Shown: piece by piece, positions 8,179 through 15,969 of the stretch | Position numbering within the stretch: position 1 is the stretch's first letter | How the letters are laid out: each line of letters begins with the position of its first letter | NCBI GenBank assembly: GCA_023639215.1 | Contig: CP097899.1 | Location: forward strand, 1,122,501-1,186,500 | Direction: 5' to 3' | DNA: 64,000 nt | Source of the DNA: Candidatus Pristimantibacillus lignocellulolyticus | GTDB taxonomy: Bacteria > Bacillota > Bacilli > Paenibacillales > Paenibacillaceae | The notes under the pieces: model-generated | Databases searched by the model: none | Seen by the model: only the letters and a program-made list of their open reading frames with translations | What the model was told of the DNA's origin: nothing | Made by a program: the position numbers and the translations under genes

Positions 8179-8577
8179 TTAACCTTCAGCTAGTTGTGAG
8201 TTGTAAGTACTGTTATAGTTCAATTGAAAATTAACTTCAACTCGAAGTTCATCAATATCAAACGGCTTTGTGAAGTGCTTCACTGCACCCAGATCAGTCG
8301 CTTTCTTAATCATATCTAGTTCACCGTAGGCTGTCATCATGATGACTTTAATTGTAGAATCAATTGACTTAATATGCTTCAAGATTTCAAGACCATCCAT
8401 ACCTGGAATCTTCATATCAAGAAGCACAAGATCAGGGCGATTATTACGTACAATGTCTAGGGCAATTTTGCCGTTAGACGCTTGAAATGTGTTATAACCT
8501 TCAGAACTAAACACCTCATGCAACAGAAGTCTAATTCCATTCTGATCATCTACTATGAGTACTCGTTGCTTTTCCAA
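8179..8577 (-). CDS. spo0F: Sporulation initiation phosphotransferase Spo0F
   Basis: A single-domain receiver protein that passes phosphate between the sporulation kinases and Spo0B. The text closely follows B. subtilis Spo0F: RVLIVDDQNGIRLLL (acidic pocket), PDLVLLDMKIPGMDG (phospho-Asp), IMMTAYGELDMI (Thr/Ala switch) and HFTKPFDIDELR (Lys). About 10 extra residues trail the usual C-terminal end. The TTG at 8577 is taken as start because AGGGGGT lies 9 nt upstream and the protein begins (M)EKQRVLIVDD. It lies between murA and pyrG, the conserved neighbourhood, and indicates an endospore former. Confidence 0.93.
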   Translation of the reverse strand: MEKQRVLIVDDQNGIRLLLHEVFSSEGYNTFQASNGKIALDIVRNNRPDLVLLDMKIPGMDGLEILKHIKSIDSTIKVIMMTAYGELDMIKKATDLGAVKHFTKPFDIDELRVEVNFQLNYNSTYNSQLAEG

Positions 8578-8713
8578 GCTATTTCTACCCCCTATAGCCT
8601 TCACCATAATAATGTGACGGGAATGTTACTATAAAAGAGTATTCGATGTAACTTTTAACTTTTCCTGCTAATTTGCAAATAATTCAACAGTAATTCCAAA
8701 TTTTAATAATATT

Positions 8714-10309
8714 TTATTGTTGAAGAGCTGCTTCTACAAAGTTTTGGAATAATTGTTGAGGACGATTAGGTCTTGATGTAAATTCTGGATGGAATTGAAC
8801 TGCTAGGAACCACGGATGATCCTTAACTTCTACCATTTCAACTAATCTTCCATCTGGAGATGTACCAGAAATAACAAGCCCAGCTGTTTCCAATGCTTCA
8901 CGATACTCATTGTTAAACTCATAACGATGACGATGACGTTCATATACAAGCTCGTCATTGTATGCTTTATAAGCATTAGTTCCTTCAACAACTTTACAAG
9001 GATATAAACCAAGACGCATTGTTCCACCCATATCTTCGATATCTTTTTGATCTGGTAATAGATCAATAACTGGATATGGAGTTGAAGCGTTAATCTCAGA
9101 ACTGTTCGCATTTTCAAGACCTAGAACATGTCTAGCGTACTCAATAACTGCTACTTGCATACCAAGACAAATTCCGAAGAACGGAACTTTTTGCTCACGT
9201 GCATAACGAATTGCTGAAATTTTACCTTCAATACCACGATCACCAAAACCACCAGGAACAAGAATACCTTGCACACCTTGTAGCTTGTCCACAACATTAG
9301 CATCTGTAAGTTCTTCTGCGTCAACCCAACGTAGTGAGATAGAAGAATCAAGAGCAATACCTGCATGGTTCAACGCTTCTACAATACTCAAATAAGCATC
9401 ATGTAGTGCAACGTATTTACCAACAATCGCAATTTCAACATTCTTTTTCAATGATTTCACACGATCAACTAGTGCTGTCCATTCCACCATGTTTGCTGGA
9501 GGAGCATCTAATTTCAAGTGATTTAGAACAATTTCATCGAAACCTTCAGCTTGAAGTTGTAATGGTACTTCATACAAAGTAGAAGCATCACGACATTCAA
9601 TCACTGCATTCGTATCTAAATCGCAGAATAGACCAATTTTACGTTTCAAATCATCTGCTAATGGATACTCCGTACGGCATACGATAATATTCGGTTGAAT
9701 ACCAATAGAACGAAGTTCTTTAACACTATGTTGTGTCGGTTTTGTTTTCACTTCACCGGCAGCTTTAATATATGGAATTAACGTAACGTGAACGTACATC
9801 ACGTTATCACGGCCAATATCACTCTTAATTTGACGAATCGCTTCTAAGAATGGAAGACTTTCAATATCACCGACAGTACCACCAATTTCAGTAATTACAA
9901 CATCAGCACCCGTTTCTTTTCCAGCGCGGAATACACGTTCTTTAATCTCATTAGTAATATGAGGAATAACTTGAACCGTTCCACCTAGATAGTCACCACG
10001 ACGTTCTTTTGTAATAACATTGGAATAAATTTTACCTGTTGTAACATTGCTGTTTTTTGAAAGGTTAATATCAATAAAGCGCTCATAGTGACCTAAGTCA
10101 AGGTCTGTCTCTGCTCCATCATCAGTCACAAAAACCTCACCATGTTGATAAGGACTCATTGTTCCTGGGTCCACGTTAATATATGGATCAAATTTCTGAA
10201 TCGTAACTTTTAGTCCTCTGTTTTTAAGCAGTCTTCCCAAAGATGCTGCAGTAATCCCTTTACCTAATGACGATACAACGCCGCCCGTTACAAAAATATA
10301 TTTGGTCAC
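8714..10309 (-). CDS. pyrG: CTP synthase
   Basis: Makes CTP from UTP, ATP and glutamine. The N-terminal amidoligase domain starts TKYIFVTGGVVSSLGKGI (P-loop-like SLGKG) and includes KFDPYINVDPGTMSP; the C-terminal class I glutaminase has the Cys nucleophile in FFGICLGMQ and the His-Glu pair in VQFHPEF. 531 residues, a normal length. The GTG at 10309, with GGAGGG 10 nt before it, gives the standard N terminus (M)TKYIFVTGG; the longer frame with an upstream ATG is rejected. Expression is probably controlled by the leader at 10424-10511. Confidence 0.97.
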   Translation of the reverse strand: MTKYIFVTGGVVSSLGKGITAASLGRLLKNRGLKVTIQKFDPYINVDPGTMSPYQHGEVFVTDDGAETDLDLGHYERFIDINLSKNSNVTTGKIYSNVITKERRGDYLGGTVQVIPHITNEIKERVFRAGKETGADVVITEIGGTVGDIESLPFLEAIRQIKSDIGRDNVMYVHVTLIPYIKAAGEVKTKPTQHSVKELRSIGIQPNIIVCRTEYPLADDLKRKIGLFCDLDTNAVIECRDASTLYEVPLQLQAEGFDEIVLNHLKLDAPPANMVEWTALVDRVKSLKKNVEIAIVGKYVALHDAYLSIVEALNHAGIALDSSISLRWVDAEELTDANVVDKLQGVQGILVPGGFGDRGIEGKISAIRYAREQKVPFFGICLGMQVAVIEYARHVLGLENANSSEINASTPYPVIDLLPDQKDIEDMGGTMRLGLYPCKVVEGTNAYKAYNDELVYERHRHRYEFNNEYREALETAGLVISGTSPDGRLVEMVEVKDHPWFLAVQFHPEFTSRPNRPQQLFQNFVEAALQQ

Positions 10310-10423
10310 TGTGATAATACCCTCCATGCTTTAGTTATGTTTTAGCTATTCCCAAATGTTAATAATTCAAGCCTGATCCCTTCATTTTCCCAAAGGTTTT
10401 TAGCTTATCTATGACCTGTACAA

Positions 10424-10460
10424 ACAAAAAAAGTGACACCCGTAGCACGGGGGCACTTTT
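10424..10460 (-). promoter_or_regulatory. pyrG leader terminator (CTP-responsive attenuator)
   Basis: On the minus strand AAAAGTGCCCCCGTGC, loop, ACGGGTGTCACTTTTTTT: a strong intrinsic terminator about 50 nt into the pyrG transcript and 115 nt before the start codon. The 5' arm holds a run of five C. In B. subtilis pyrG, low CTP makes polymerase add extra G residues to a GGGC-starting transcript, and these pair with a C/U-rich 5' arm and prevent termination. The parts match that mechanism; function here is inferred. Confidence 0.8.
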
Positions 10461-10507
10461 CTCACAAGGTATATAATGATACATCAATATGTTCAGCTGT
10501 TTCTATA

Positions 10508-10547
10508 GCCCATAGGTTAGTTTACTCTCCCCTATTGCTCATGTCAA
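10508..10547 (-). promoter_or_regulatory. pyrG promoter with GGGC start site
   Basis: On the minus strand TTGACA (10547-10542), 17-bp spacer, TAAACT (10524-10519), then seven bases and GGGC at 10511-10508. The initial GGGC is the sequence needed for G slippage at B. subtilis pyrG. Confidence 0.85.
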
Positions 10548-10613
10548 GCATAACTGAAGAACTAATAGAGTAACATTTTATTCCTCTATTATTGATCTAA
10601 ATTGATGAACCAA

Positions 10614-11159
10614 TTATTTGTCTTCTTCTTCAAAATCTTCGTATTCTTCTTCTGCAGCTTCTTCAAGAGAGATCTCTTCATCTTCAATGTCTTCTTCATC
10701 CAACTCTACATCTTCTTCTGTAGCGTCTTCTTCATCAGATTCACTAAAAGTCTCTTCTTCACGATAAGCACCAAACTCATCATCTTCAGCTGTGTAATTT
10801 TCTTCCTCTTCTGCATAAAGATCTTCATCTTCATCCATATCGTCTTCGTCATTAATAATACGAGTACGTTTGGTATTTCCAACTGGATCTTCTGCACGTT
10901 CCACTGGGTACCAGCGTTTCAGGCCCCAAACATTATTCCCTACACAAGCAAAACGTCCATCAATATTGATTTCAGTATACACTTGAGCAATGAATCTGTT
11001 GATTCCATCCTCACTAAGACCACGAATTTTTGCAATTTCCATCATTAGATCACGGTAAAAGTACGGCGTGTTAGCTGCTTTTAGCACCTCAAATGCCAAA
11101 TCAACCATTGGCATTTCGCGAATACGTTCAGGATCCAATTTTAATGTGTAACCGCTCAT
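10614..11159 (-). CDS. rpoE: DNA-directed RNA polymerase subunit delta
   Basis: The Gram-positive-specific delta subunit, which speeds release and recycling of RNA polymerase. The N-terminal winged-helix (HARE-HTH) domain covers about residues 1-90 (LDPERIREMPMVDLAFEVL ... WGLKRWYPVE), and the rest is almost entirely Asp and Glu, the hallmark acidic tail. The ATG at 11159, preceded by AGAGGA at 9 nt, is chosen over upstream in-frame codons. Classic position directly upstream of pyrG. A possible promoter (-10 TATACT at 11229-11224) has a poor -35. Confidence 0.95.
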   Translation of the reverse strand: MSGYTLKLDPERIREMPMVDLAFEVLKAANTPYFYRDLMMEIAKIRGLSEDGINRFIAQVYTEINIDGRFACVGNNVWGLKRWYPVERAEDPVGNTKRTRIINDEDDMDEDEDLYAEEEENYTAEDDEFGAYREEETFSESDEEDATEEDVELDEEDIEDEEISLEEAAEEEYEDFEEEDK

Positions 11160-11289
11160 AACGACACATCCTCTCTTGCTATCTAAATAAGTAAGTTGTA
11201 AGCATCTTAATAACAATAGTCACAGTATAGTAAACCTTATTTCATATAAAAAAGCAAGTTGTTCCTATTCGAAGACTTAACAAATTGAA

Positions 11290-11323
11290 TAAAAAACAAA
11301 AAGCGAAGGGGGGCACCCTTCGC
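11290..11323 (-). terminator. Orphan intrinsic terminator between rpoE and the subtilisin gene
   Basis: On the minus strand GCGAAGGG, loop TGCCC, CCCTTCGC, then TTTTTGTTTTTT. A second inverted repeat (GTGACT/AGTCAC, 11325-11356) lies just upstream of it. No gene precedes it on the minus strand, so it ends either a short unannotated RNA or a long rpoE leader. Nothing else is recognised in 11160-11520 apart from the promoter below. Confidence 0.6.
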
Positions 11324-11412
11324 CGTGACTGTATCCTTCCTAATGATGGTAGTCACCTTTAGGCATAAATGAGCTTTGAACTCATCTTTCATTTTATGTA
11401 ACAATATCCATT

Positions 11413-11441
11413 TTGACACGGATATAAGCCCATTATTATTA
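11413..11441 (+). promoter_or_regulatory. Candidate sigma-A promoter of the subtilisin gene
   Basis: TTGACA, 17-bp spacer, TTATTA. Good -35, weaker -10, 80 bp before the start codon. Confidence 0.5.
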
Positions 11442-11520
11442 AAAAAGGCGTTTGCATATACACATCACCTCTTCCGCACATACAATATCGAACACTGTAT
11501 TCGGGAGGGAATAGAAATTA

Positions 11521-12423
11521 ATGAAATCAAAGCAACTAGACGACAGCACTATTCAACTACAGTCCTCCACAGCAAGCAAGAAACTCATTCATAATGGGAT
11601 ACCTTGGGGGATCGATAAAGTGAGAGCTCCTCAAGTTTGGCAATATACAACTGGACGTCAAATCGTAATTGGCGTCATAGATACAGGTATTGATTTTCAT
11701 CACCCCGCTCTGAAAGGTTCAATTCTTCCGGGTGTTAATCTAATTAACCGTGGAATGCCTCCTATTGACGATAATGGTCATGGTACACATATCGCCGGTA
11801 CTATAGCAGCTTCCAATCCTGTAAACGGCATGATTGGCATAGCCCCTCACGCACTCATAGCTCCTGTAAAAGCTTTCGATAACAATGGCAGTGCATATGT
11901 CTCCGATATTATCCAAGCGATTGACTGGTGCGTACGTAATGGCGTTGACGTTATTAATATGAGCTTTGGGATGAGAACTAGAAGTAAAGCTATGCTAAAC
12001 GCCGTCATTCGCGCTTATAACAAGGGAGTTATTATTGTTGCATCATCAGGCAATGAGAGCAAGAAAAAGTCTATTGATTATCCCGCTCGCTACCCTCAAA
12101 CCATTGCAGTTGGAGCGACTAACTCCACCCGAAAAATAGCCCCCTTCAGCAATCAAGGATCTTATATTGATATCTATGCTCCAGGTGATCGCATTGTGTC
12201 AGCTTGGCTTAACGGAGATTATCATGAGATGAGCGGAACGAGCATGGCCACATCACATGTTAGTGGCGCTATTGCACTTTTGTTAGAACGTTCCCCTAAC
12301 TTAAAACCTATCGAGATCAAAGCCATACTGAAAAAATCGATGCAGCCTTTGAAGTATGCTAAAGCTCGGAAAGCAGGAGAGCTTGATATCGTGAAGATGT
12401 TACAAGTTGCCAAGGAGGGGTAG
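11521..12423 (+). CDS. S8 family intracellular serine protease (subtilisin-like)
   Basis: A 300-residue subtilase. The catalytic triad is intact: Asp in GVIDTGIDFHHP (near residue 58), His in DNGHGTHIAGT (near 92) and Ser in MSGTSMATSHVSG (near 246); the oxyanion Asn is in ASSGNES. There is no signal peptide and only a short N-terminal extension before IPWGIDKV, which fits the intracellular subtilisins (ISP) of Bacillales that degrade cytosolic proteins in stationary phase. The start ATG follows GGGAGGG by 11 nt. It is a single gene, convergent with argS. Confidence 0.9.
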   Translation: MKSKQLDDSTIQLQSSTASKKLIHNGIPWGIDKVRAPQVWQYTTGRQIVIGVIDTGIDFHHPALKGSILPGVNLINRGMPPIDDNGHGTHIAGTIAASNPVNGMIGIAPHALIAPVKAFDNNGSAYVSDIIQAIDWCVRNGVDVINMSFGMRTRSKAMLNAVIRAYNKGVIIVASSGNESKKKSIDYPARYPQTIAVGATNSTRKIAPFSNQGSYIDIYAPGDRIVSAWLNGDYHEMSGTSMATSHVSGAIALLLERSPNLKPIEIKAILKKSMQPLKYAKARKAGELDIVKMLQVAKEG

Positions 12424-12445
12424 TTCAAAACCGTTAAGTCCCAAA

Positions 12446-12479
12446 CAAAAAGAGGCAATAGATTAATCTACTGCCTCTT
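12446..12479 (-). terminator. Terminator between the subtilisin gene and argS (T-tract on minus)
   Basis: Arms AAGAGGCA(A/G)TAG and its complement, loop ATTAA; on the minus strand TTTTTG follows. It ends the argS transcript after the repeat element; the hairpin may also serve the plus-strand protease gene. Confidence 0.75.
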
Positions 12480-12509
12480 CGCGGTCATTCAATTTCCAAT
12501 ATAGGTTTA

Positions 12510-12665
12510 AAACATTTGCTCGTTAGCACCATGAAGATACCATGAAGCTAGTGAAGTGAGTATCGCAACGTACGTTATTGGTACGTGAGAAAGCGAACGA
12601 TGAATGGCAGCTTCGCAGCTGATTTTACTACAGAGTCAATCATCGTGATCACTAGTGAATGTTTG
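12510..12665 (-). repeat. Dispersed 3'-end repeat, copy downstream of argS
   Basis: On plus it contains GCACCATGAAGAT, CGTACGTTATTGGTACGTGAG (a small CGTAC/GTACG hairpin), GGCAGCTTCG and CATCGTGATCACTAGTGA. The same blocks in the same order occur at 46205-46380 and, more diverged, at 53100-53738. It lies between the argS stop and its terminator, so it is probably transcribed as argS 3' UTR. Confidence 0.75.
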
Positions 12666-12677
12666 GTTCTACCTCGA

Positions 12678-14357
12678 TTACATACGTTCAGGAGCTGAAA
12701 CTCCTACTAATGTTAATACGTTAACTAATGCAATCTTCACTGATTTCACTAATGCAAGACGTGCTAGTGTCAACTCACGGTTCTCGGTAATTACTTTTTC
12801 AGCACGGTAGTAGCTATGGAATTGAGCTGCTAACTCGTAGACATAACGAATAAGACGATGAGGTGCATGTTGTGTTGCAGCCTCGCTTATTTCTTGCGGC
12901 AATTCACCTAATTTACGAAGCAAGTCAAATTCATGCTCAGACGTCAATGTATCGAATTGCAATTCAGATAGTGCTGGAACCTCGATCCCTTGTTCAATCG
13001 CTTGACGGAATACACTACAAATACGAGCATGTGCATATTGAACATAGAACACCGGATTTTCATTGGACGTTGAAACCGCTAAGTCCATATCAAAATCAAG
13101 ATGTGAATCCATGCTACGCATTGTAAAGTTATAACGGATAGCATCTACGCCTACTTCTTCCATAAGATCCTGCATCGTTACCGCTTTACCTGTACGTTTA
13201 GACATTTTTACTTTTTCGCCATTTTGGAATAGACTAACCATTTGTGCGATTAGAACTGTTAATTTCTTAGAATCATGGCCAAGTGCATCCATCGCAGCTT
13301 TCATACGAGGAATATAACCATGATGATCTGCTCCCCAAATATTAATCATACGATCGTATCCACGTCCGTATTTATCCAGATGATATGCGATATCTGGTGT
13401 CAGATAAGTGTATGAACCATCATTTTTTATAAGTACACGGTTTTTATCATCACCAAGTGGCATTGTTGCTAACCACGTAGCTCCATCTTCTTCATATACA
13501 TGTCCTGATGCTTTCAACTTATCAAGTGCTGCAATAACTTTTCCTTCTTCATAGAGTGAAGTTTCACTATACCAAATATCGAAGTTAACACGGAAACGTT
13601 CAAGATCACGTTTTATTTTAGCTAATTCTCGTTCTAAACCATAACTACGATAGAAATCATATTTTTCTTTACCTTCTAATTGCAGTAAAGAATCACCTTT
13701 ATCTGCTACGAGTTGTTTGGCAAAGCCTACAATATCTTCACCATGATATCCATCGTCCGGCATCGCAATTTCTTGTCCTAGCTGTTGTAAATAGCGAGCT
13801 TCAATAGATAAAGCAAGGTTCTCAATTTGTTTACCTGCATCATTGATATAATATTCACGGGTTACATCATAACCTGCAAAGTCAAGTATGTTACATAACG
13901 CATCACCAACTGCTGCACCTCTAGCATGACCTAGATGCAAATTACCTGTTGGGTTTGCACTTACAAATTCAACTTCAATAGACTGACCTTTACCAATTTC
14001 TACTCGACCATAGTTTTCTTGACCTTCAAGCACTTGAGTAACTACTTCGTATAAATAACGATTGTCCATGCGGAAGTTAATAAAACCAGGCCCTGCGATT
14101 TCAGCAGATTCAATAGATGCTGATTTCATATCTAAATGTTCAATAATTGCTTCAGCAATCGCTCTTGGATTTTTCTTTGCAATTTTTGTTAGTTGCATCG
14201 CTGCATTTGTTGCAAGATCGCCATGCGTCTTATCTTTCGGTACTTCTAACACGAAAATCGGCAATTGTTCACGCTCGACTAATCCTGCAGCAATAACTGC
14301 ATTAGCAATTGCTTCTCTCAATGTTTCATACATTGTTTCTAATACATAATTTTTCAT
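12678..14357 (-). CDS. argS: Arginyl-tRNA synthetase
   Basis: Class I aminoacyl-tRNA synthetase charging tRNA-Arg. The 559-residue protein has the N-terminal Add-1 domain, the HIGH-type motif NPTGNLHLGHARGA (near residue 130), the KMSKS-type KVKMSKRTGKA (near 390) and a C-terminal anticodon-binding DALR domain ending VGVSAPERM. AGGAGGG precedes the ATG. The start lies 4 bp after the ywiB stop, so the two genes are surely cotranscribed. Confidence 0.97.
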   Translation of the reverse strand: MKNYVLETMYETLREAIANAVIAAGLVEREQLPIFVLEVPKDKTHGDLATNAAMQLTKIAKKNPRAIAEAIIEHLDMKSASIESAEIAGPGFINFRMDNRYLYEVVTQVLEGQENYGRVEIGKGQSIEVEFVSANPTGNLHLGHARGAAVGDALCNILDFAGYDVTREYYINDAGKQIENLALSIEARYLQQLGQEIAMPDDGYHGEDIVGFAKQLVADKGDSLLQLEGKEKYDFYRSYGLERELAKIKRDLERFRVNFDIWYSETSLYEEGKVIAALDKLKASGHVYEEDGATWLATMPLGDDKNRVLIKNDGSYTYLTPDIAYHLDKYGRGYDRMINIWGADHHGYIPRMKAAMDALGHDSKKLTVLIAQMVSLFQNGEKVKMSKRTGKAVTMQDLMEEVGVDAIRYNFTMRSMDSHLDFDMDLAVSTSNENPVFYVQYAHARICSVFRQAIEQGIEVPALSELQFDTLTSEHEFDLLRKLGELPQEISEAATQHAPHRLIRYVYELAAQFHSYYRAEKVITENRELTLARLALVKSVKIALVNVLTLVGVSAPERM

Positions 14358-14361
14358 TAAC

Positions 14362-14799
14362 TTAACCCTCCTGAATGATCAAACGGTTTGAAAATTGTCC
14401 TGTTAATTGTTCACCAACAAATAAGTCATACGTCCATTCAAGTGTGAATGGTAACTTGGTTGGTAATTCATCCATCATCACTTCATCATTATGAAGCAGA
14501 AGTAATTCACTTGTATGAGCATCAAGTTCAAACTTGACTACTTTGTTATCATAATAACCACTTCGCCTAATCCCTAGCGCATAGATCTGCTCAGAGTTAA
14601 CTGCACCTTTGCGCGAATGAGAAAGCATCTGATGCTCGTAGCGCAACAAATTCCGAACTTCACCAAGTTCGGTCTGCTCTGCATAACGAATGTAGAAGGA
14701 GTTCTCCTTAATAAACCATTCACCAGAATAAGTTAGAGCTATACTTTCTCCGTCTTGTTTACTCTCTAGTGTAATCGTAACACCTTGTTTGTGATTCAT
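14362..14799 (-). CDS. ywiB: DUF1934 family protein (YwiB-like)
   Basis: A 145-residue beta-rich protein of the DUF1934/YwiB family (calycin-like barrel). Recognised by the N-terminal VTITLESKQDGESIALTYSG, the SFYIRYAEQ strand, the central Leu/Arg-rich RYEHQMLSHSRKG and the C-terminal LEWTYDLF ... LIIQEG, together with its invariant position directly upstream of argS. Biochemical role unknown. TAGGAG precedes the ATG. Confidence 0.85.
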   Translation of the reverse strand: MNHKQGVTITLESKQDGESIALTYSGEWFIKENSFYIRYAEQTELGEVRNLLRYEHQMLSHSRKGAVNSEQIYALGIRRSGYYDNKVVKFELDAHTSELLLLHNDEVMMDELPTKLPFTLEWTYDLFVGEQLTGQFSNRLIIQEG

Positions 14800-14897
14800 A
14801 TTTTAACTCCTATACCAACACATTATATCTTACTACTATATACAGTATGAGGTTGAAATTCAACGTGAAAACCGTACTTTCATAACGACGACAACAA

Positions 14898-14939
14898 AAA
14901 GACGCATCCTTCCCCAATATGGAGTCAGAATACGTCTTT
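14898..14939 (-). terminator. Terminator of speE
   Basis: On the minus strand AAAGACG and CGTCTTTTT flank a 27-nt loop; 15 bp past the speE stop. The stem is short and the loop long, so strength is uncertain. Confidence 0.55.
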
Positions 14940-14953
14940 CTCATAATTTCGAA

Positions 14954-15781
14954 TTATTTGACAAGATCTTCAACAAATTTCGGAAGAACAAATGCTGCTT
15001 TGTGTAGACGAGATGTGTAATATTTAGTATCCAATTCAGGGATTTTTGTCTCGTCCACTTCTAGTGGATCATATTTTTTACTTCCCATCGTAAACGTCCA
15101 AAGACCACTTGGGTAAGTAGGAATGTTAGCTGCGTATACACGTACAATTGGGAATACTTCCTTCACATCACGGTTAACCATTTGAATAAGTTCTGCTTTG
15201 AACCAAGGGTTATCCGTTTGCGCAACGAAAATACCATCTTCTTTTAATGCATCATAAATCCCTTGATAGAAACCACGAGTGAATAGATTTGCTGCTGGGC
15301 CTACAGGCTCAGTAGAGTCAACCATAATAACATCATACGTATTTTTATGGTCATGAATATGCATAAATCCATCGTTAACTTGCACTTCAACACGAGGATT
15401 TTCCAGCTCACATGCAATTGTTGGCAAGTACTTTTTAGAGTACTCAATTACTTTTCCATCAATATCAACTAGCACTGCCTTTTTAACTTTTGGATGTTTC
15501 ATAATTTCACGAATAACACCACCGTCACCGCCACCAACAACAAGTACATGCTCAGGGTTTGGGTGAGTGAACAGAATAGGATGCGCGACCATTTCATGAT
15601 ATACAAACTCGTCCTTAACTGTAGTCATAACCATACCATCAAGTACAAGCATCGTCCCAAACTCTTCAGTCTCGATCATATCAAGCGCTTGAAATTCAGT
15701 TTGTTCATCAACATAAGTTTTTGTGATTTTAGCAGTAATCCCAAAGTTCTCTGTCTGTTTCTCTGTATACCATAATTCCAT
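14954..15781 (-). CDS. speE: Spermidine synthase (polyamine aminopropyltransferase)
   Basis: Transfers aminopropyl from decarboxylated SAM to putrescine. The 275-residue sequence follows B. subtilis SpeE closely: MELWYTEKQTENFGIT, DEFVYHEM (substrate site), HVLVVGGGDGGVIRE (nucleotide site), ILVDIDG-type VDIDGKVIEYSKKYLP, and the catalytic Asp in VIMVDSTEPVGPA. The ATG at 15781 with AAGAAGG 8 nt upstream is used; the longer frame adds ten unlikely residues. speB, normally next, is not seen here; downstream lies ywiB. Confidence 0.95.
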   Translation of the reverse strand: MELWYTEKQTENFGITAKITKTYVDEQTEFQALDMIETEEFGTMLVLDGMVMTTVKDEFVYHEMVAHPILFTHPNPEHVLVVGGGDGGVIREIMKHPKVKKAVLVDIDGKVIEYSKKYLPTIACELENPRVEVQVNDGFMHIHDHKNTYDVIMVDSTEPVGPAANLFTRGFYQGIYDALKEDGIFVAQTDNPWFKAELIQMVNRDVKEVFPIVRVYAANIPTYPSGLWTFTMGSKKYDPLEVDETKIPELDTKYYTSRLHKAAFVLPKFVEDLVK

Positions 15782-15817
15782 GTCGAATACCTTCTTTCTA
15801 TCAGTGGTCAAAAAGTA

Positions 15818-15845
15818 ATTATAGTGTAACGCTACGAAAAATCAA
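15818..15845 (-). promoter_or_regulatory. Sigma-A promoter of speE
   Basis: On the minus strand TTGATT, 16-bp spacer, perfect TATAAT, 36 bp before the start codon. Confidence 0.7.
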
Positions 15846-15897
15846 CACTGTTTCCAATATCTTCAGAAATAAATATTTTCATACATGTCATAACTTG

Positions 15898-15928
15898 TGA
15901 ATATCCGCCAATGTATTCTTCCATACTA
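15898..15928 (+). promoter_or_regulatory. Forespore (sigma-G/F type) promoter of pbpG
   Basis: TGAATA, exactly 18 bp, CATACTA: a full match to the sigma-G consensus, which overlaps with sigma-F. It is 41 bp upstream of the TTG start. B. subtilis pbpG is forespore-expressed, which supports the assignment. Confidence 0.75.
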
Positions 15929-15969
15929 CAAATATAACTAATTATTGTCATAATTTGAGGTGAATCGTT

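Noticed and set aside
8842..9366. Minus-strand frames of 71-91 codons inside pyrG
   Set aside because: Out-of-frame shadows of pyrG with no ribosome binding sites.
10602..11048. 148-codon Phe-rich plus-strand frame
   Set aside because: Antisense shadow of the Asp/Glu-rich tail of rpoE.
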